Assembly: GCF_016735115.1 (NCBI RefSeq)
Contig: NZ_JAERQJ010000003.1
Span: forward strand, 682,001-746,000
Direction of reading: 5' to 3'
Origin: Aquimarina mytili
GTDB lineage: Bacteria > Bacteroidota > Bacteroidia > Flavobacteriales > Flavobacteriaceae
DNA length: 64,000 nt
This document shows positions 27,457 to 36,600 of this stretch, in pieces. The notes below the pieces were generated by a model. That model was not told where the DNA came from and did not search any database. It saw only the letters and a list, made by a program, of their open reading frames with translations. The translations under genes were made by a program, and so were the position numbers. The number at the start of each line of letters is the position of its first letter. Within the stretch, counting starts at the first letter, position 1.

Positions 27457-27582
27457 GCGCGGGAGGGTCACCCTATGCCGCTGATCGATATGCAAGTGCC
27501 GTTGATCGAGAAAATAGGTGCGCGGACGGGTTACCCCATACCGCTGGTGGATATCCGGATACCGTTGATCGATAACATGGTT
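27457..27582. repeat. GC-rich 21-bp minisatellite (two 63-bp super-units)
   Basis: Six consecutive 21-bp units in the order a-b-c-a-b-c. Unit a begins GCGCGG, unit b begins CCGCTG, and unit c begins CCGTTGATCGA. The three-unit block is repeated once with scattered differences. The block is far richer in GC than its surroundings. Confidence 0.75.
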
Positions 27583-27665
27583 GTGTAGAGATGCGATCTA
27601 TATACGCGGAAAGGTTACTTACTAGCCTGACCCCATAAAACCTTTTAAGGAATAAGAAAATCAAC

Positions 27666-27699
27666 AAAAAAACCACTCAATTGAATGAATGGTTTTTTG
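27666..27699 (-). terminator. Terminator of fibre protein A
   Basis: AAAAAACCA and TGGTTTTTT enclose an imperfect CTCA-containing stem. It is usable in both directions and lies just after the fibre A stop codon on the minus strand. Confidence 0.65.
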
Positions 27700-27727
27700 T
27701 TTAAGTATATTAAATGATCTCAAAACA

Positions 27728-30679
27728 TTATTCGATCACCATTTTCTTAGTATCTATTTTTTGACTTCCCACATATAAAGTATAGAAATACGTTCCAGAT
27801 GCTAATCCTTCGCTATTGATATATAATTCTCCGTCACCTGTTTGTTTGAGCGCAACTGTGGATACCAATTGACCAATCGAACTGCTAAATACCACTGAAG
27901 CATTCGTAATCCCTGTAGGCAAATAATACTTGATTGAGGTGGTCCCGTTAAACGGATTTGGAATATTTTGGTATAAAATCGGTGTATTACCTTTATTAAT
28001 ACTCCCTGTAGTATCACAAGCACAACTTTCTAACGCTTCTAATCTAGACTCTAACGCTGTCATTTGATTTTGTAAACTTTCAATTTCGCTTTGAGCATCT
28101 GTAAGATCGGATTCTAAAGATGCTACCACTGGTGATAAGTCTACCGTTACTACATTTCCATTCTCGATCCCAAGGGTTAACCGATTATTCGTTAGTGTAA
28201 CCGAAGTAAGATTTTGATTATCTGTTCCTACTCCATCCTGTAATACGGAAAGATCAATAGTATTTCCTCCTGAAATACTTAAGTTTCCATTAGTAAGACT
28301 TAGTCTTTGCGCATCGGTGTTATCCAAATAACCTGAAAGATCTACTGTAGAAGCATTACCAGAAATACGCAACGTATTGGTGACTAATGATATTCCTTGC
28401 GCATCAGTATTATCCAGATATTTCGATAAATCTACATCAGTAGCATCGTTAGTTAGACTCAAAGCATCACCCGATAAGGTTAAATCTTGTGCATCGGTAT
28501 TATCTAAATAACCGGAAAGATCTACTGTAGAAGCATTACCAGAAATACGCAACGTATTGGTGACTAATGATATTCCTTGCGCATCTGTATTGTCCAGATA
28601 TTTCGATAAATCTACGGTAGTTGCATCGTTGGTTAAGCTCAAAGCATCACCCGATAAGGTTAAGTCTTGAGCATCGGTATTATCTAAATAGCCGGAAAGA
28701 TCTACTGTAGAAGCATTACCAGAAATACGCAACGTATTGGTGACTAATGATATTCCTTGCGCATCGGTATTGTCCAGATATTTTGATAAATCTACGGTAG
28801 TTGCATCGTTGGTTAAGCTCAAAGCATCACCCAATAAGGTTAAGTCTTGGGCATCGGTATTATCTAAATAGCCGGAAAGATCTACTGTAGAAGTATTTCC
28901 AGAAATACTCAATGTATTGGTGGCTAATGAGATGCCTTGCGCATCTGTATTATCCAGATATTTCGATAAATCTACATCGGTAGCATCGTTAGTTAGACTC
29001 AAAGCATCACCTGATAAGGTTAAGTCTTGAGTATCGGTATTATCCAAATAACCTGAAAGATCTACTGTAGAAGCATTACCAGAAATACGCAACGTATTGG
29101 TGACTAATGATATTCCTTGCGCATCTGTATTGTCCAGATATTTCGATAAATCTACATCGGTAGCATCGTTAGTTAAACTTAAGGTGTTTCCTGATAAATC
29201 CAGATCTTGATTGTCTGTATTCGAAGAAGCTGTGCTTACCCATGCCGTTCCATTCCAAACAAAAAGATTTGCCACATCGGTATCATAAACCATTAATCCG
29301 GCATCAGAAACCCCTAAAGGATTTCCACTTGCTGCTGCTGTTTCCATAGCAGTTCGTTGCGCGGTTGTTACTCTATTTACTAAAAAACCTTTATCCGTAT
29401 CTGCTAATTCAAGAGAAGCATTTTGATTCGCTGCAACCGTACCAATACCTACACTTACCCTATTGGTTGTGGTATTACCACCCAGCGCCATGGTGTTTCT
29501 GGTTGTTACATTCACATTATGCCCTAATACTATAGAATAGGGTTGGTTTACTTTACTCAATGCCCCTATAACTATGGCACCTATATTTCTTCCTCTTGCT
29601 TCTGCATTATGCCCGATGACTACTTTTTCAGTCCCTTGTATTTTAACAGCACTCCCCATAAAAACATTGCGCTCATTTCTTGCCGATCCCGATGATCCTA
29701 AATCCAGAAAATCGGCATTCCAACCTACACCAACATTATCAGAACCATATCTATTACTTCCACCAGCGGTAGCCCCTACATAGGTGTTTCTATTGGAGTC
29801 GTTGGTACCTCTAACTCTATTATTATCAAAACCTGCCCCATAGCCTACAAACGTATTTCCATGAGAATTGGTACTATTTGCACCTGCATCGTACCCCAAA
29901 AAAGTATTTGCTCCACCAATAGTATTATCTTGTCCGGAACCTGCTCCAAGAAATGTATTTCCTAATCCTGTAGTATTATCAGATCCACTAGCCTCTCCTG
30001 CAGAAGAAATATCATAAGAATTATCGATATTTTGGAGTGCAGTATGTATTGTAGTAGTAGATCTTCCTCCCATAAAGGTATTTCCACTCGCAGTAGTATT
30101 ATCAATACCTGCAAACCTGCCTATAAATACATTATCAGATCCTGTAGTGGTATTTTTTCCTGTATCTTCTCCTATGAATACATTACGATCACCGGTTGTT
30201 AGATCTTTTCCTGCTTCTTCACCAATAATTGTATTATCATTGCCTTGGGTCAAATTCATACCAGCCTCTTGCCCAATAATCACATTATCTCCAGCGCTAT
30301 TATATCTTGCAACAGAATTACCTATGTATACATTATCAAAACTGTTTGTTGTTTGATCAGCAGTAAACACACCTATGATGGTATTATCAATATCACCATC
30401 TAAATTGGCTCCCGCCAAACCACCAATTAGTATATTCCTTAAGCTGGAAGTTAAATTTCCTCCTGCTCCCGGGCCAAAAATAAAATTCCAATCCCCACTT
30501 GTTATTTGAGAACCAGGATTATACACCTCACTTGCATCATAAGGTTCAGGAGTACTTGTCCCTACACTATTTTGATCAGGAATTATGTTAGCGCCGTTAA
30601 CTTGATTATTGGTTTGCGCTTGTGATTGCATTGTGGATAAGAAGCAGATTATAGCTGAAATACGTAAAAGTCTTTTCAT
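27728..30679 (-). CDS. T9SS fibre protein with YadA-head-like repeats and 60-residue repeats (fibre A)
   Basis: 983 residues. A signal peptide (ending QSQAQ) precedes about 20 turns of an N-x-FIG-x-x-AG type repeat (for example DNVFIGRFAGIDNTTASGNT, about residues 60-400), which looks like the left-handed beta-roll head of YadA-type trimeric adhesins. A linker with FVWNGTAWVST follows, then five near-identical 60-residue repeats (LSLTNDATTVDLSKYLDN and following), a coiled coil (about 850-885), and a T9SS type A sorting domain ending TKKMVIE. It is predicted to be a trimeric surface fibre secreted by T9SS instead of an autotransporter barrel. It shares the linker, repeats and C-terminus with fibre B. 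Confidence 0.85.
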   Translation of the reverse strand: MKRLLRISAIICFLSTMQSQAQTNNQVNGANIIPDQNSVGTSTPEPYDASEVYNPGSQITSGDWNFIFGPGAGGNLTSSLRNILIGGLAGANLDGDIDNTIIGVFTADQTTNSFDNVYIGNSVARYNSAGDNVIIGQEAGMNLTQGNDNTIIGEEAGKDLTTGDRNVFIGEDTGKNTTTGSDNVFIGRFAGIDNTTASGNTFMGGRSTTTIHTALQNIDNSYDISSAGEASGSDNTTGLGNTFLGAGSGQDNTIGGANTFLGYDAGANSTNSHGNTFVGYGAGFDNNRVRGTNDSNRNTYVGATAGGSNRYGSDNVGVGWNADFLDLGSSGSARNERNVFMGSAVKIQGTEKVVIGHNAEARGRNIGAIVIGALSKVNQPYSIVLGHNVNVTTRNTMALGGNTTTNRVSVGIGTVAANQNASLELADTDKGFLVNRVTTAQRTAMETAAASGNPLGVSDAGLMVYDTDVANLFVWNGTAWVSTASSNTDNQDLDLSGNTLSLTNDATDVDLSKYLDNTDAQGISLVTNTLRISGNASTVDLSGYLDNTDTQDLTLSGDALSLTNDATDVDLSKYLDNTDAQGISLATNTLSISGNTSTVDLSGYLDNTDAQDLTLLGDALSLTNDATTVDLSKYLDNTDAQGISLVTNTLRISGNASTVDLSGYLDNTDAQDLTLSGDALSLTNDATTVDLSKYLDNTDAQGISLVTNTLRISGNASTVDLSGYLDNTDAQDLTLSGDALSLTNDATDVDLSKYLDNTDAQGISLVTNTLRISGNASTVDLSGYLDNTDAQRLSLTNGNLSISGGNTIDLSVLQDGVGTDNQNLTSVTLTNNRLTLGIENGNVVTVDLSPVVASLESDLTDAQSEIESLQNQMTALESRLEALESCACDTTGSINKGNTPILYQNIPNPFNGTTSIKYYLPTGITNASVVFSSSIGQLVSTVALKQTGDGELYINSEGLASGTYFYTLYVGSQKIDTKKMVIE
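28311..29210 (-). repeat. Five 180-bp tandem repeats inside fibre protein A
   Basis: The marker TGACTAATGATATTCCTTGC recurs with few changes at 28381, 28561, 28741, 28921 and 29101, an exact 180-bp period equal to 60 codons. The fourth copy is the most diverged. Confidence 0.9.
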
Positions 30680-30705
30680 ATAATGGGGTTTTTCAATTAA
30701 GGTAA

Positions 30706-30713
30706 CAAAAGTA
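30706..30713 (-). promoter_or_regulatory. -7 promoter element for fibre A
   Basis: Minus-strand TACTTTTG fits TAnnTTTG, with a start site predicted near 30699 and a 20-nt leader. Confidence 0.55.
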
Positions 30714-30743
30714 CATTAGTAGTTGAGAAAAATCGAATAAAAG

Positions 30744-30753
30744 GGGGTTGCAA
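30744..30753 (-). promoter_or_regulatory. TTGCAACCCC motif upstream of fibre A
   Basis: Identical 10-mer to the one upstream of adhesin A, and again exactly 30 nt from the -7 element. Flanking CCCTT is also similar. Confidence 0.45.
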
Positions 30754-30813
30754 AAGGGTTTCAGTATTCGTTTTATGTCTAATACATTACTTTTTAGGAT
30801 TCTGACAAAAAGT

Positions 30814-30849
30814 AAAAACCACTCCATACTACATGTAACGGAGTGGTTT
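30814..30849 (-). terminator. Terminator of fibre protein B
   Basis: Minus-strand stem AAACCACTCC/GGAGTGGTTT with a 14-nt loop, followed by TTACTTTTTG. Confidence 0.75.
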
Positions 30850-30875
30850 AGGTCGGTTTTATATACCATAGAGAT

Positions 30876-32651
30876 TTACTCTATGACCATTTTCTTAGTA
30901 TCTATTTTTCGACTTCCAGCATATAAAGTATAGAAATAAGTTCCGCTAGACAGCCCATCACTATTGATGTATAATTCTCCGTCACCTGTTTGCTTTAATG
31001 CTATCGTAGAAAACACTTTTCCAACCATATCGCTAAATACTATCGAAGCATTTGTAATTCCTTCTGGTAAATAATATTTAATAATAGCAGTACCATTAAA
31101 CGGATTAGGAATATTTTGATATAATATTGGAGTATTTGACTTATTTAATGGTGTTTGACTTACGATATTTTGCTCTAGAGCTTCAAGACGACGAAGTAAA
31201 TCATCTATCTGTGTTTGCTGACTTTGATTTTCGGATACTAAATCTGCAATTTCTTGCTGTGCGTTAACAAGATCAGTTTCTAAGGGAGTGACTATTGGAG
31301 CTAAATCTACCGTAACTGATGCTCCATTTTCGATTTCGATCGTAAGATCGGTGTTGTTTAAACTCGCTGAAGTCAAACTCTGGTTATCTGTATTTATAAG
31401 GGCGGAAAGGTCTACTGTATTTCCGTTAGAAATACTTAAATTTCCATTGGTCAAATTCAACATTTGTGCATCGGTATTATCCAAATACCCAGACAGATCC
31501 ACAGTAGTTCCATCATTGGTTAAACTTAAGGTATTCCCTGATAAATCTAAATCTTGATTATCCGTATTATCAAGGTATTTTGCAAGATCTACGGTAGTAC
31601 CATCATTAGTTAAACTCAATGTATTATTGGTTAAATTCAAATCTTGTGTATCGGTATTATCTAAATATCCAGATAGATCCACAGTTTTTGTTGCTACACC
31701 ATCATTTTCTAATGACAATTCCAGATTGTTTCCGTTTAGTTGAAAAGCATCTATGGCTTGATTGTCTGTATTATCCAGATACTTAGAAAGGTCTACCGTA
31801 GTGCCGTCGTTGGTCAAGCTTAATGTATTATCCGTTAAATCCAAATCTTGTGCATCAGTATCAGTTACCCATGTAGTACCATTCCAAGTATATACTTTGT
31901 TTTCTTCATTATCATACACCATCATGCCATTTTCTCCTGTACCTAGACTTGCTGCAAAGGTTGTACGTTGATCGGTAGTCATTCTGTTGATCAAAAGCCC
32001 TTTACTGGTAGAACTCATATGTATAGAAGCATTTGAATTTGGTCCCCAAGTACCTATACCCACAGTACCACTCGCTCTTAACGTTAGCGTATTTTGTGGA
32101 GTTTTTGGTTGAATTCTAAAAGGAAGTTTACTACCGTTAGTAACATCTCTAACAAAAAAGTTCGCTTCGTTTCCGGCTACGTCCCATGCCTGGGTTCCAA
32201 AACCACCATTTTGCCCTAAACGTATGGTAGGAGTATCATTATCCAAAATATTAAGCTCTATACCTCCCGGGCTATTGGTCCCAATCCCAATGTTTCCATT
32301 ATCTGCGATACGAAATGCATTGTTAGGTGCTCCTGCATCGATTCTAAATGGTGTTTTATTTCCTGTAGCATCATCGACAGCAAAGTAATTATCTCCACCA
32401 TTACTGCTATCATTAAAGGTAAATCGCCAATCATTTGATGGGAAAGAAGCGCTTCCAGAGGTATCATCAAAATACATTCTTAGGTTATCTTCGCTCATCA
32501 CAAAAGTGTCGAACCCAAAACTATGTCCATTTTGTGCATTCCCCCCTATTTGCATAGAGCCTTGCACAATAACATCGGTAGTAAAAAGTTGGGAAAAAAC
32601 AGTGGTAGAAAAAAGTGTAAAAATTAATGCTGTGAGTAGTTGTTTTATCAT
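30876..32651 (-). CDS. T9SS fibre protein with tail-fibre-like N-terminus (fibre B)
   Basis: 591 residues. A signal peptide (ending TTVFSQ) leads into a beta-rich N-terminal part with NIGIGTNSPG and VGIGTWGPN, a pattern seen in phage tail-fibre and trimeric surface proteins. Next come the same linker as in fibre A (YTWNGTTWVTD), three to four degenerate repeats (LSLTNDGTTVDLSKYLDN), a coiled coil (about 450-490), and a T9SS type A sorting domain almost identical to that of fibre A. I chose the ATG at 32651 because the promoter -7 element overlaps the longer frame. It is a paralogue of fibre A with a different head. Confidence 0.87.
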   Translation of the reverse strand: MIKQLLTALIFTLFSTTVFSQLFTTDVIVQGSMQIGGNAQNGHSFGFDTFVMSEDNLRMYFDDTSGSASFPSNDWRFTFNDSSNGGDNYFAVDDATGNKTPFRIDAGAPNNAFRIADNGNIGIGTNSPGGIELNILDNDTPTIRLGQNGGFGTQAWDVAGNEANFFVRDVTNGSKLPFRIQPKTPQNTLTLRASGTVGIGTWGPNSNASIHMSSTSKGLLINRMTTDQRTTFAASLGTGENGMMVYDNEENKVYTWNGTTWVTDTDAQDLDLTDNTLSLTNDGTTVDLSKYLDNTDNQAIDAFQLNGNNLELSLENDGVATKTVDLSGYLDNTDTQDLNLTNNTLSLTNDGTTVDLAKYLDNTDNQDLDLSGNTLSLTNDGTTVDLSGYLDNTDAQMLNLTNGNLSISNGNTVDLSALINTDNQSLTSASLNNTDLTIEIENGASVTVDLAPIVTPLETDLVNAQQEIADLVSENQSQQTQIDDLLRRLEALEQNIVSQTPLNKSNTPILYQNIPNPFNGTAIIKYYLPEGITNASIVFSDMVGKVFSTIALKQTGDGELYINSDGLSSGTYFYTLYAGSRKIDTKKMVIE

Positions 32652-32678
32652 ATTCCAAGGGTTTGATTTTTGAAGCGG

Positions 32679-32686
32679 CAAAAATA
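32679..32686 (-). promoter_or_regulatory. -7 promoter element for fibre B
   Basis: Minus-strand TATTTTTG. The predicted start near 32672 leaves a 21-nt leader to the chosen ATG and rules out the more upstream in-frame start. Confidence 0.55.
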
Positions 32687-32786
32687 CTTATTAACTTTTC
32701 TTTAAGAAAAATTAATCTGTTAAATATTACGTTTTGATATTTAGAATTATAGCCTCAAAAATATCCTTTACATACATATTATAATA

Positions 32787-32802
32787 TTCGTAGCCCTACG
32801 TA
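32787..32802. promoter_or_regulatory. Palindromic TACGTA-type site upstream of fibre B
   Basis: TTCGTAGCCCTACGTA, followed by TTTA, matches the site upstream of adhesin B (38082-38097, other strand) at 14 of 16 positions, with the same 4-nt spacer between half sites. Confidence 0.45.
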
Positions 32803-32823
32803 TTTATGATCCTTGTTTTAATC

Positions 32824-32855
32824 AAATACCCACTCAAACTATTGAGTGGGTATTT
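32824..32855 (-). terminator. Terminator-like hairpin of module B
   Basis: A perfect 14-bp stem (AAATACCCACTCAA and its complement) with a 4-nt loop after the lipoprotein B gene. The T-run is weak (ATTTGATT), so termination strength is uncertain. Confidence 0.65.
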
Positions 32856-32908
32856 GGTATTATAAAAGCAACGGATCCCTTACTTTCCGCTAAAATCTTT
32901 GGTTTTGA

Positions 32909-33607
32909 CTATTCGGTTCTAAAGTTCCATACCTGGCTCATCGCAGCATTTTGATTGCTATCTTTAACCACTACACGCCAGTAATATATCGTACTTGGTG
33001 ATACCGTTATTTCTAATTCTGAAGCTGTTATATCCTCTTCTATTAAGGTTGGCGAAGCAATTGCGCCAAAATATACATCATACGATAAACTATCATTATC
33101 AGCGTCACTTGCCTCCCAATCTAAAGTGATAGTGGTTCCCGATACCCGGTCTCCCAATCCCGGGCTTACGAGTTCTGGAGCTGTAGGGATGGTATTTACC
33201 GCTGCCTCAGGTTCTGTAAAAAAACTTTGCACTTCTGAATACACGCTATCATTACCTTTGTCATCTCTTGCCTTTACACGCCAATAATAAGTAATCCCTT
33301 GCTCTAAATCAAATACCTTTTTTGCGTCTGTGGTCACCGCGGTAAATAACACCGTAGCAAAACTATCTGTTGCTGCAATCTCTATTACATAACTTACTGT
33401 ATCTCCATCAGCATCGGTAGCCGTATTCCAGGCAAATTCTAAATCAATACTAGCACATGTTAAATTATTTGTCGGAAACACCAGTTTAGGTATCGTCGGA
33501 GCTTCGTTTTGAACCAATGAAACCGGAGCTCCATCATCATCGCTGCTACATGATAGTACTAAAACAACACTAACTAAGGCTATAATGTATTTCTTTACTC
33601 TTTTCAT
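32909..33607 (-). CDS. Surface lipoprotein with two FN3-like domains (module B)
   Basis: 232 residues, paralogous to the module A lipoprotein over its whole mature length. The lipobox is VLVLSC, followed by SSDDDG, which again fits the surface export signal of Bacteroidetes lipoproteins. Two FN3-like domains follow, with ITYYWRVKARDDKGND and IYYWRVVVKDSNQNAA, and the protein ends in WNFRTE like its paralogue. The start is only 4 nt after the adhesin B stop, so the two are cotranscribed and probably coupled in translation, which argues for a joint function. Confidence 0.88.
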   Translation of the reverse strand: MKRVKKYIIALVSVVLVLSCSSDDDGAPVSLVQNEAPTIPKLVFPTNNLTCASIDLEFAWNTATDADGDTVSYVIEIAATDSFATVLFTAVTTDAKKVFDLEQGITYYWRVKARDDKGNDSVYSEVQSFFTEPEAAVNTIPTAPELVSPGLGDRVSGTTITLDWEASDADNDSLSYDVYFGAIASPTLIEEDITASELEITVSPSTIYYWRVVVKDSNQNAAMSQVWNFRTE

Positions 33608-33611
33608 CTTC

Positions 33612-36600
33612 TTATTGCTTTACAAGTTTAAAGGTTGTTGATTCTAATCCTTCTATACGTACAAAATAAATCCCCGAGGATAACTCCTGAGTGGCAAGTG
33701 TAACTTCGGATCCACTAACGTCGTATTCTTTAGACGAGATTTGTACTCCTAAAGAGTTATAAATAACAACGCCTACTTTGTTTACTCCTGTAGTGCCAAG
33801 ACTAAGAATGACATCTCCCTGGGTAGGGTTTGGTGATAGGGTGACCTTGTCAAACAAGCTAACTTTGGTAGATAGCTTCCCTTCGCAATCAAGACTTGAG
33901 ACTACTTCTACCTCATCTCCATGATCTACCGAAACCGCAAAACTATTGCTAATATACTTTCCTGATGCACTCCCATTAACCATAACGGTATAAGGTGCTG
34001 TACCGGTTTCGACCTCTACAAAGAGCTCTTTAGAGGATACTGTTGTTTTTCCGGCAAGTTTCTCGGCGCCTTGGATATTTATATCAAAACATTGCTCACA
34101 ATCTGCAATACCATCAATAGCAATGCACAAAGTATAACTGCCTGGGGCCAAATCAGGAACTTCAAGAGTAGAGGTGAAATTATAATCGTTACCCCCTACC
34201 GTAGCAATATAGGATAAGGATTCTATAGCTGTTATAGAGATCATTCCATTATTTTTGTCTGAACAGGTTTCGTTTATTGCTTCTATATTGAAGTTATCAA
34301 CCGGTAAATCGTAAAAAGGACAGCTAAAAACATCTTCACAATCGAGAATATCGGCAATTGTAAATGTACTCCCAGTAAGATTCAATGTGGTTTGCCCATT
34401 TCCATTAGTAACATAAGGATACAATCCGCAGAAATTTGTAATTCCTGATTCTACAATATTTAATTGGTTTGCAACTGTTCGTAAGCTTGTAAGGTTTACT
34501 GAAGAAATTGTATTACCTGATACGGTAGACTGTAAAAACTCGCCCATATCAGTTTCTGTAGTTTCGGTAAGATTTTGTAAGCCATCGATATTATTAAGCT
34601 TCTCATTATTTTTAATTCTAAAATATCCTGTAGACGTGATCGATTGTAACGCATCTATCTGGAGTAGCTCGGGATTATTTTCAATTACAATCAACCCTGT
34701 TTCTCCAGAGATAAAACCAAGTCCATCTAAACTCATTAAAGCGCTATTATTAGTTACATTAAGAAATACACCAGTAACGGCTGATACATTGTTGAGGGCA
34801 GACAAATCATTGAGATTTAAATTATTACCAATGCTAATACTGGTTCCTAAAGAAGTTACCGTACTAAAAGGTGAAAGATCTACAAGTTGAGTTCCAGCAA
34901 GTATAAAACTACCTAAGCTTTGTACTACATCAAAGTTGAATGTAGTACTATTTACATTATCCACTATAAAGCTTCTTCCTGTACTTATTAGCATAGGAAA
35001 AGAAACGGTACTAGCATCTATATTGCGTAGCGTAAAAAAGTTCTCTACCCTAATAAGATTAGGTATATTGATAGAAGGAGTAGTTAGATTTGAAAAACTA
35101 AGTGACCCGGGACCTGCAGAATTAAAAGTATTATCCCCAGTAAGTGTAGTAACGTTTGGAAATATCAAAGCATGTGTTAACGTTTGTCTATCCACTCGAA
35201 GTAATTCTGTCACTGTTAGTCCAAGCACCGCGGTAATATCAGTTAGTAATGGATTATCGGAAATAGAAAAATCTTTGATAGGATCTACTATCCCTGAAAG
35301 TGCGGTAATATCGGTAAATATATCATTTCTGAATATGGAAAAACCATTTGTGATGGTCTTTAGATTTTGTAAACCATTAAGGTTAGGTAATAGTTCATTA
35401 TCACCGATCACTAATTTACCATTAATAGTTTCAATACCAGCTAATCCAGAAAGGTCTGTTACATCATTAGCATTTCTTATCGTAAGATTTCCATTTACCG
35501 TATTACACGTGCCAAGTTGGGCTATGAACGCATCTAATTCTGATTGCGATGCTATCGTAACACCATCTACTGCGCAATCTGTACATATTTCGTTGTAAGA
35601 TACTGCTGCATCTTTACTCCAACCAGAATAATTACCGGTACCGGCATTTGCGGCCGCAGCATCATCCACTTCTATACAGTTTAGACTCGGATTGTTTTCA
35701 ACAGATAGGTAAGAAAAGGTAGTCGCATTGTTACCATTTTTTACATTAAGATATGCTAATTGATTGTTATTGGCCTCCAACTCTTCCATCGCAGGGTTAG
35801 CAGTCAAATCCAAAGCAGTTAACCTATTATCATTACAGTACAAATATTCGAGAGCTGTATTAGCAGAAAGGTCTAAACTGGTTAATTGATTGTTTTCAAA
35901 ATATAATTCTTCTAAACGAGTATTTGCACCAACATCTAAGTTTGTGAATTGATTATCGGTAAGATATAAGTCTTCTAATAATGTATTTGCACTAATATCT
36001 AAGCTTGTTAATTGATTATTGGTGCATTCTATCGATTTTAAAGCAGTATTAGCGCTAACATCCAAGCTAGTAAGTGGCGTATCGACTATAGACAAACTTA
36101 TAAGTGCACTATTAGAACTTATATCTACACTTGCCAGTTGTGTATTATTAAGAGATAATCTTTCCAAATTTGTATTACCATTCAAAGCAATGCTCATAAG
36201 CGGACTATCTGAAATACTTAAGCTGGTTAATACATTATTTGCACTAAGATCTATAGAGGATAATTGATTATCTCTAACATTTACGGTTAGTAATTTTGTA
36301 TTGGCACTTAGATCAAGGTTGGTCAATTGAGTACCTCCTAATGATAAAATCTCTAAAGCGGTATTCCCAGAAAGATTAATACTAGTTAATGGGTTACCGG
36401 TACTACTTAATTGTATTAATGAAACGAAATCTTCGATTCCGGTAAGGTCAGTAATTCCTTTATTATATAATTCTCCTCCCGTCCCACCAGAAAATCTTTC
36501 TACAGATGCAATATTAGCTGTAGGCACAAAATTATCTAAACCGGTGGTGTCGTATCCTGCATCTATGAGCGCTTGCTCAAAGTTATCATCGGGTACATAA

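Larger units (their letters stand above)
27273..27727. other. Spacer with promoter, motif pair and GC-rich minisatellite
   Basis: A 455-nt region between regulator A and fibre protein A. It holds the regulator A promoter, two TTTGCAACC copies, a sharply GC-rich block with a 21-bp repeat, and the fibre A terminator. A 63-codon open frame through the GC-rich block is a by-product of the repeat. The segment TTGTGTAGAGATGCGATCTA after the array resembles a noncoding dispersed repeat known in cyanobacteria and Bacteroidetes. Confidence 0.6.

Noticed and set aside
27397..27588. 63-codon plus-strand open frame with heptad-like PLID repeats
   Set aside because: The apparent protein repeat is a direct result of the 21-bp DNA repeat. 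There is no family match, it lies in a GC-rich minisatellite, and no promoter faces it.
27457..29210. CRISPR array
   Set aside because: The 21-bp units are contiguous without unique spacers, and the 180-bp repeats are coding and in frame. No cas gene is present.
27728..32651. Prophage tail-fibre region
   Set aside because: Both fibre-like proteins have signal peptides and T9SS sorting domains, and no capsid, portal, terminase or integrase gene is present.
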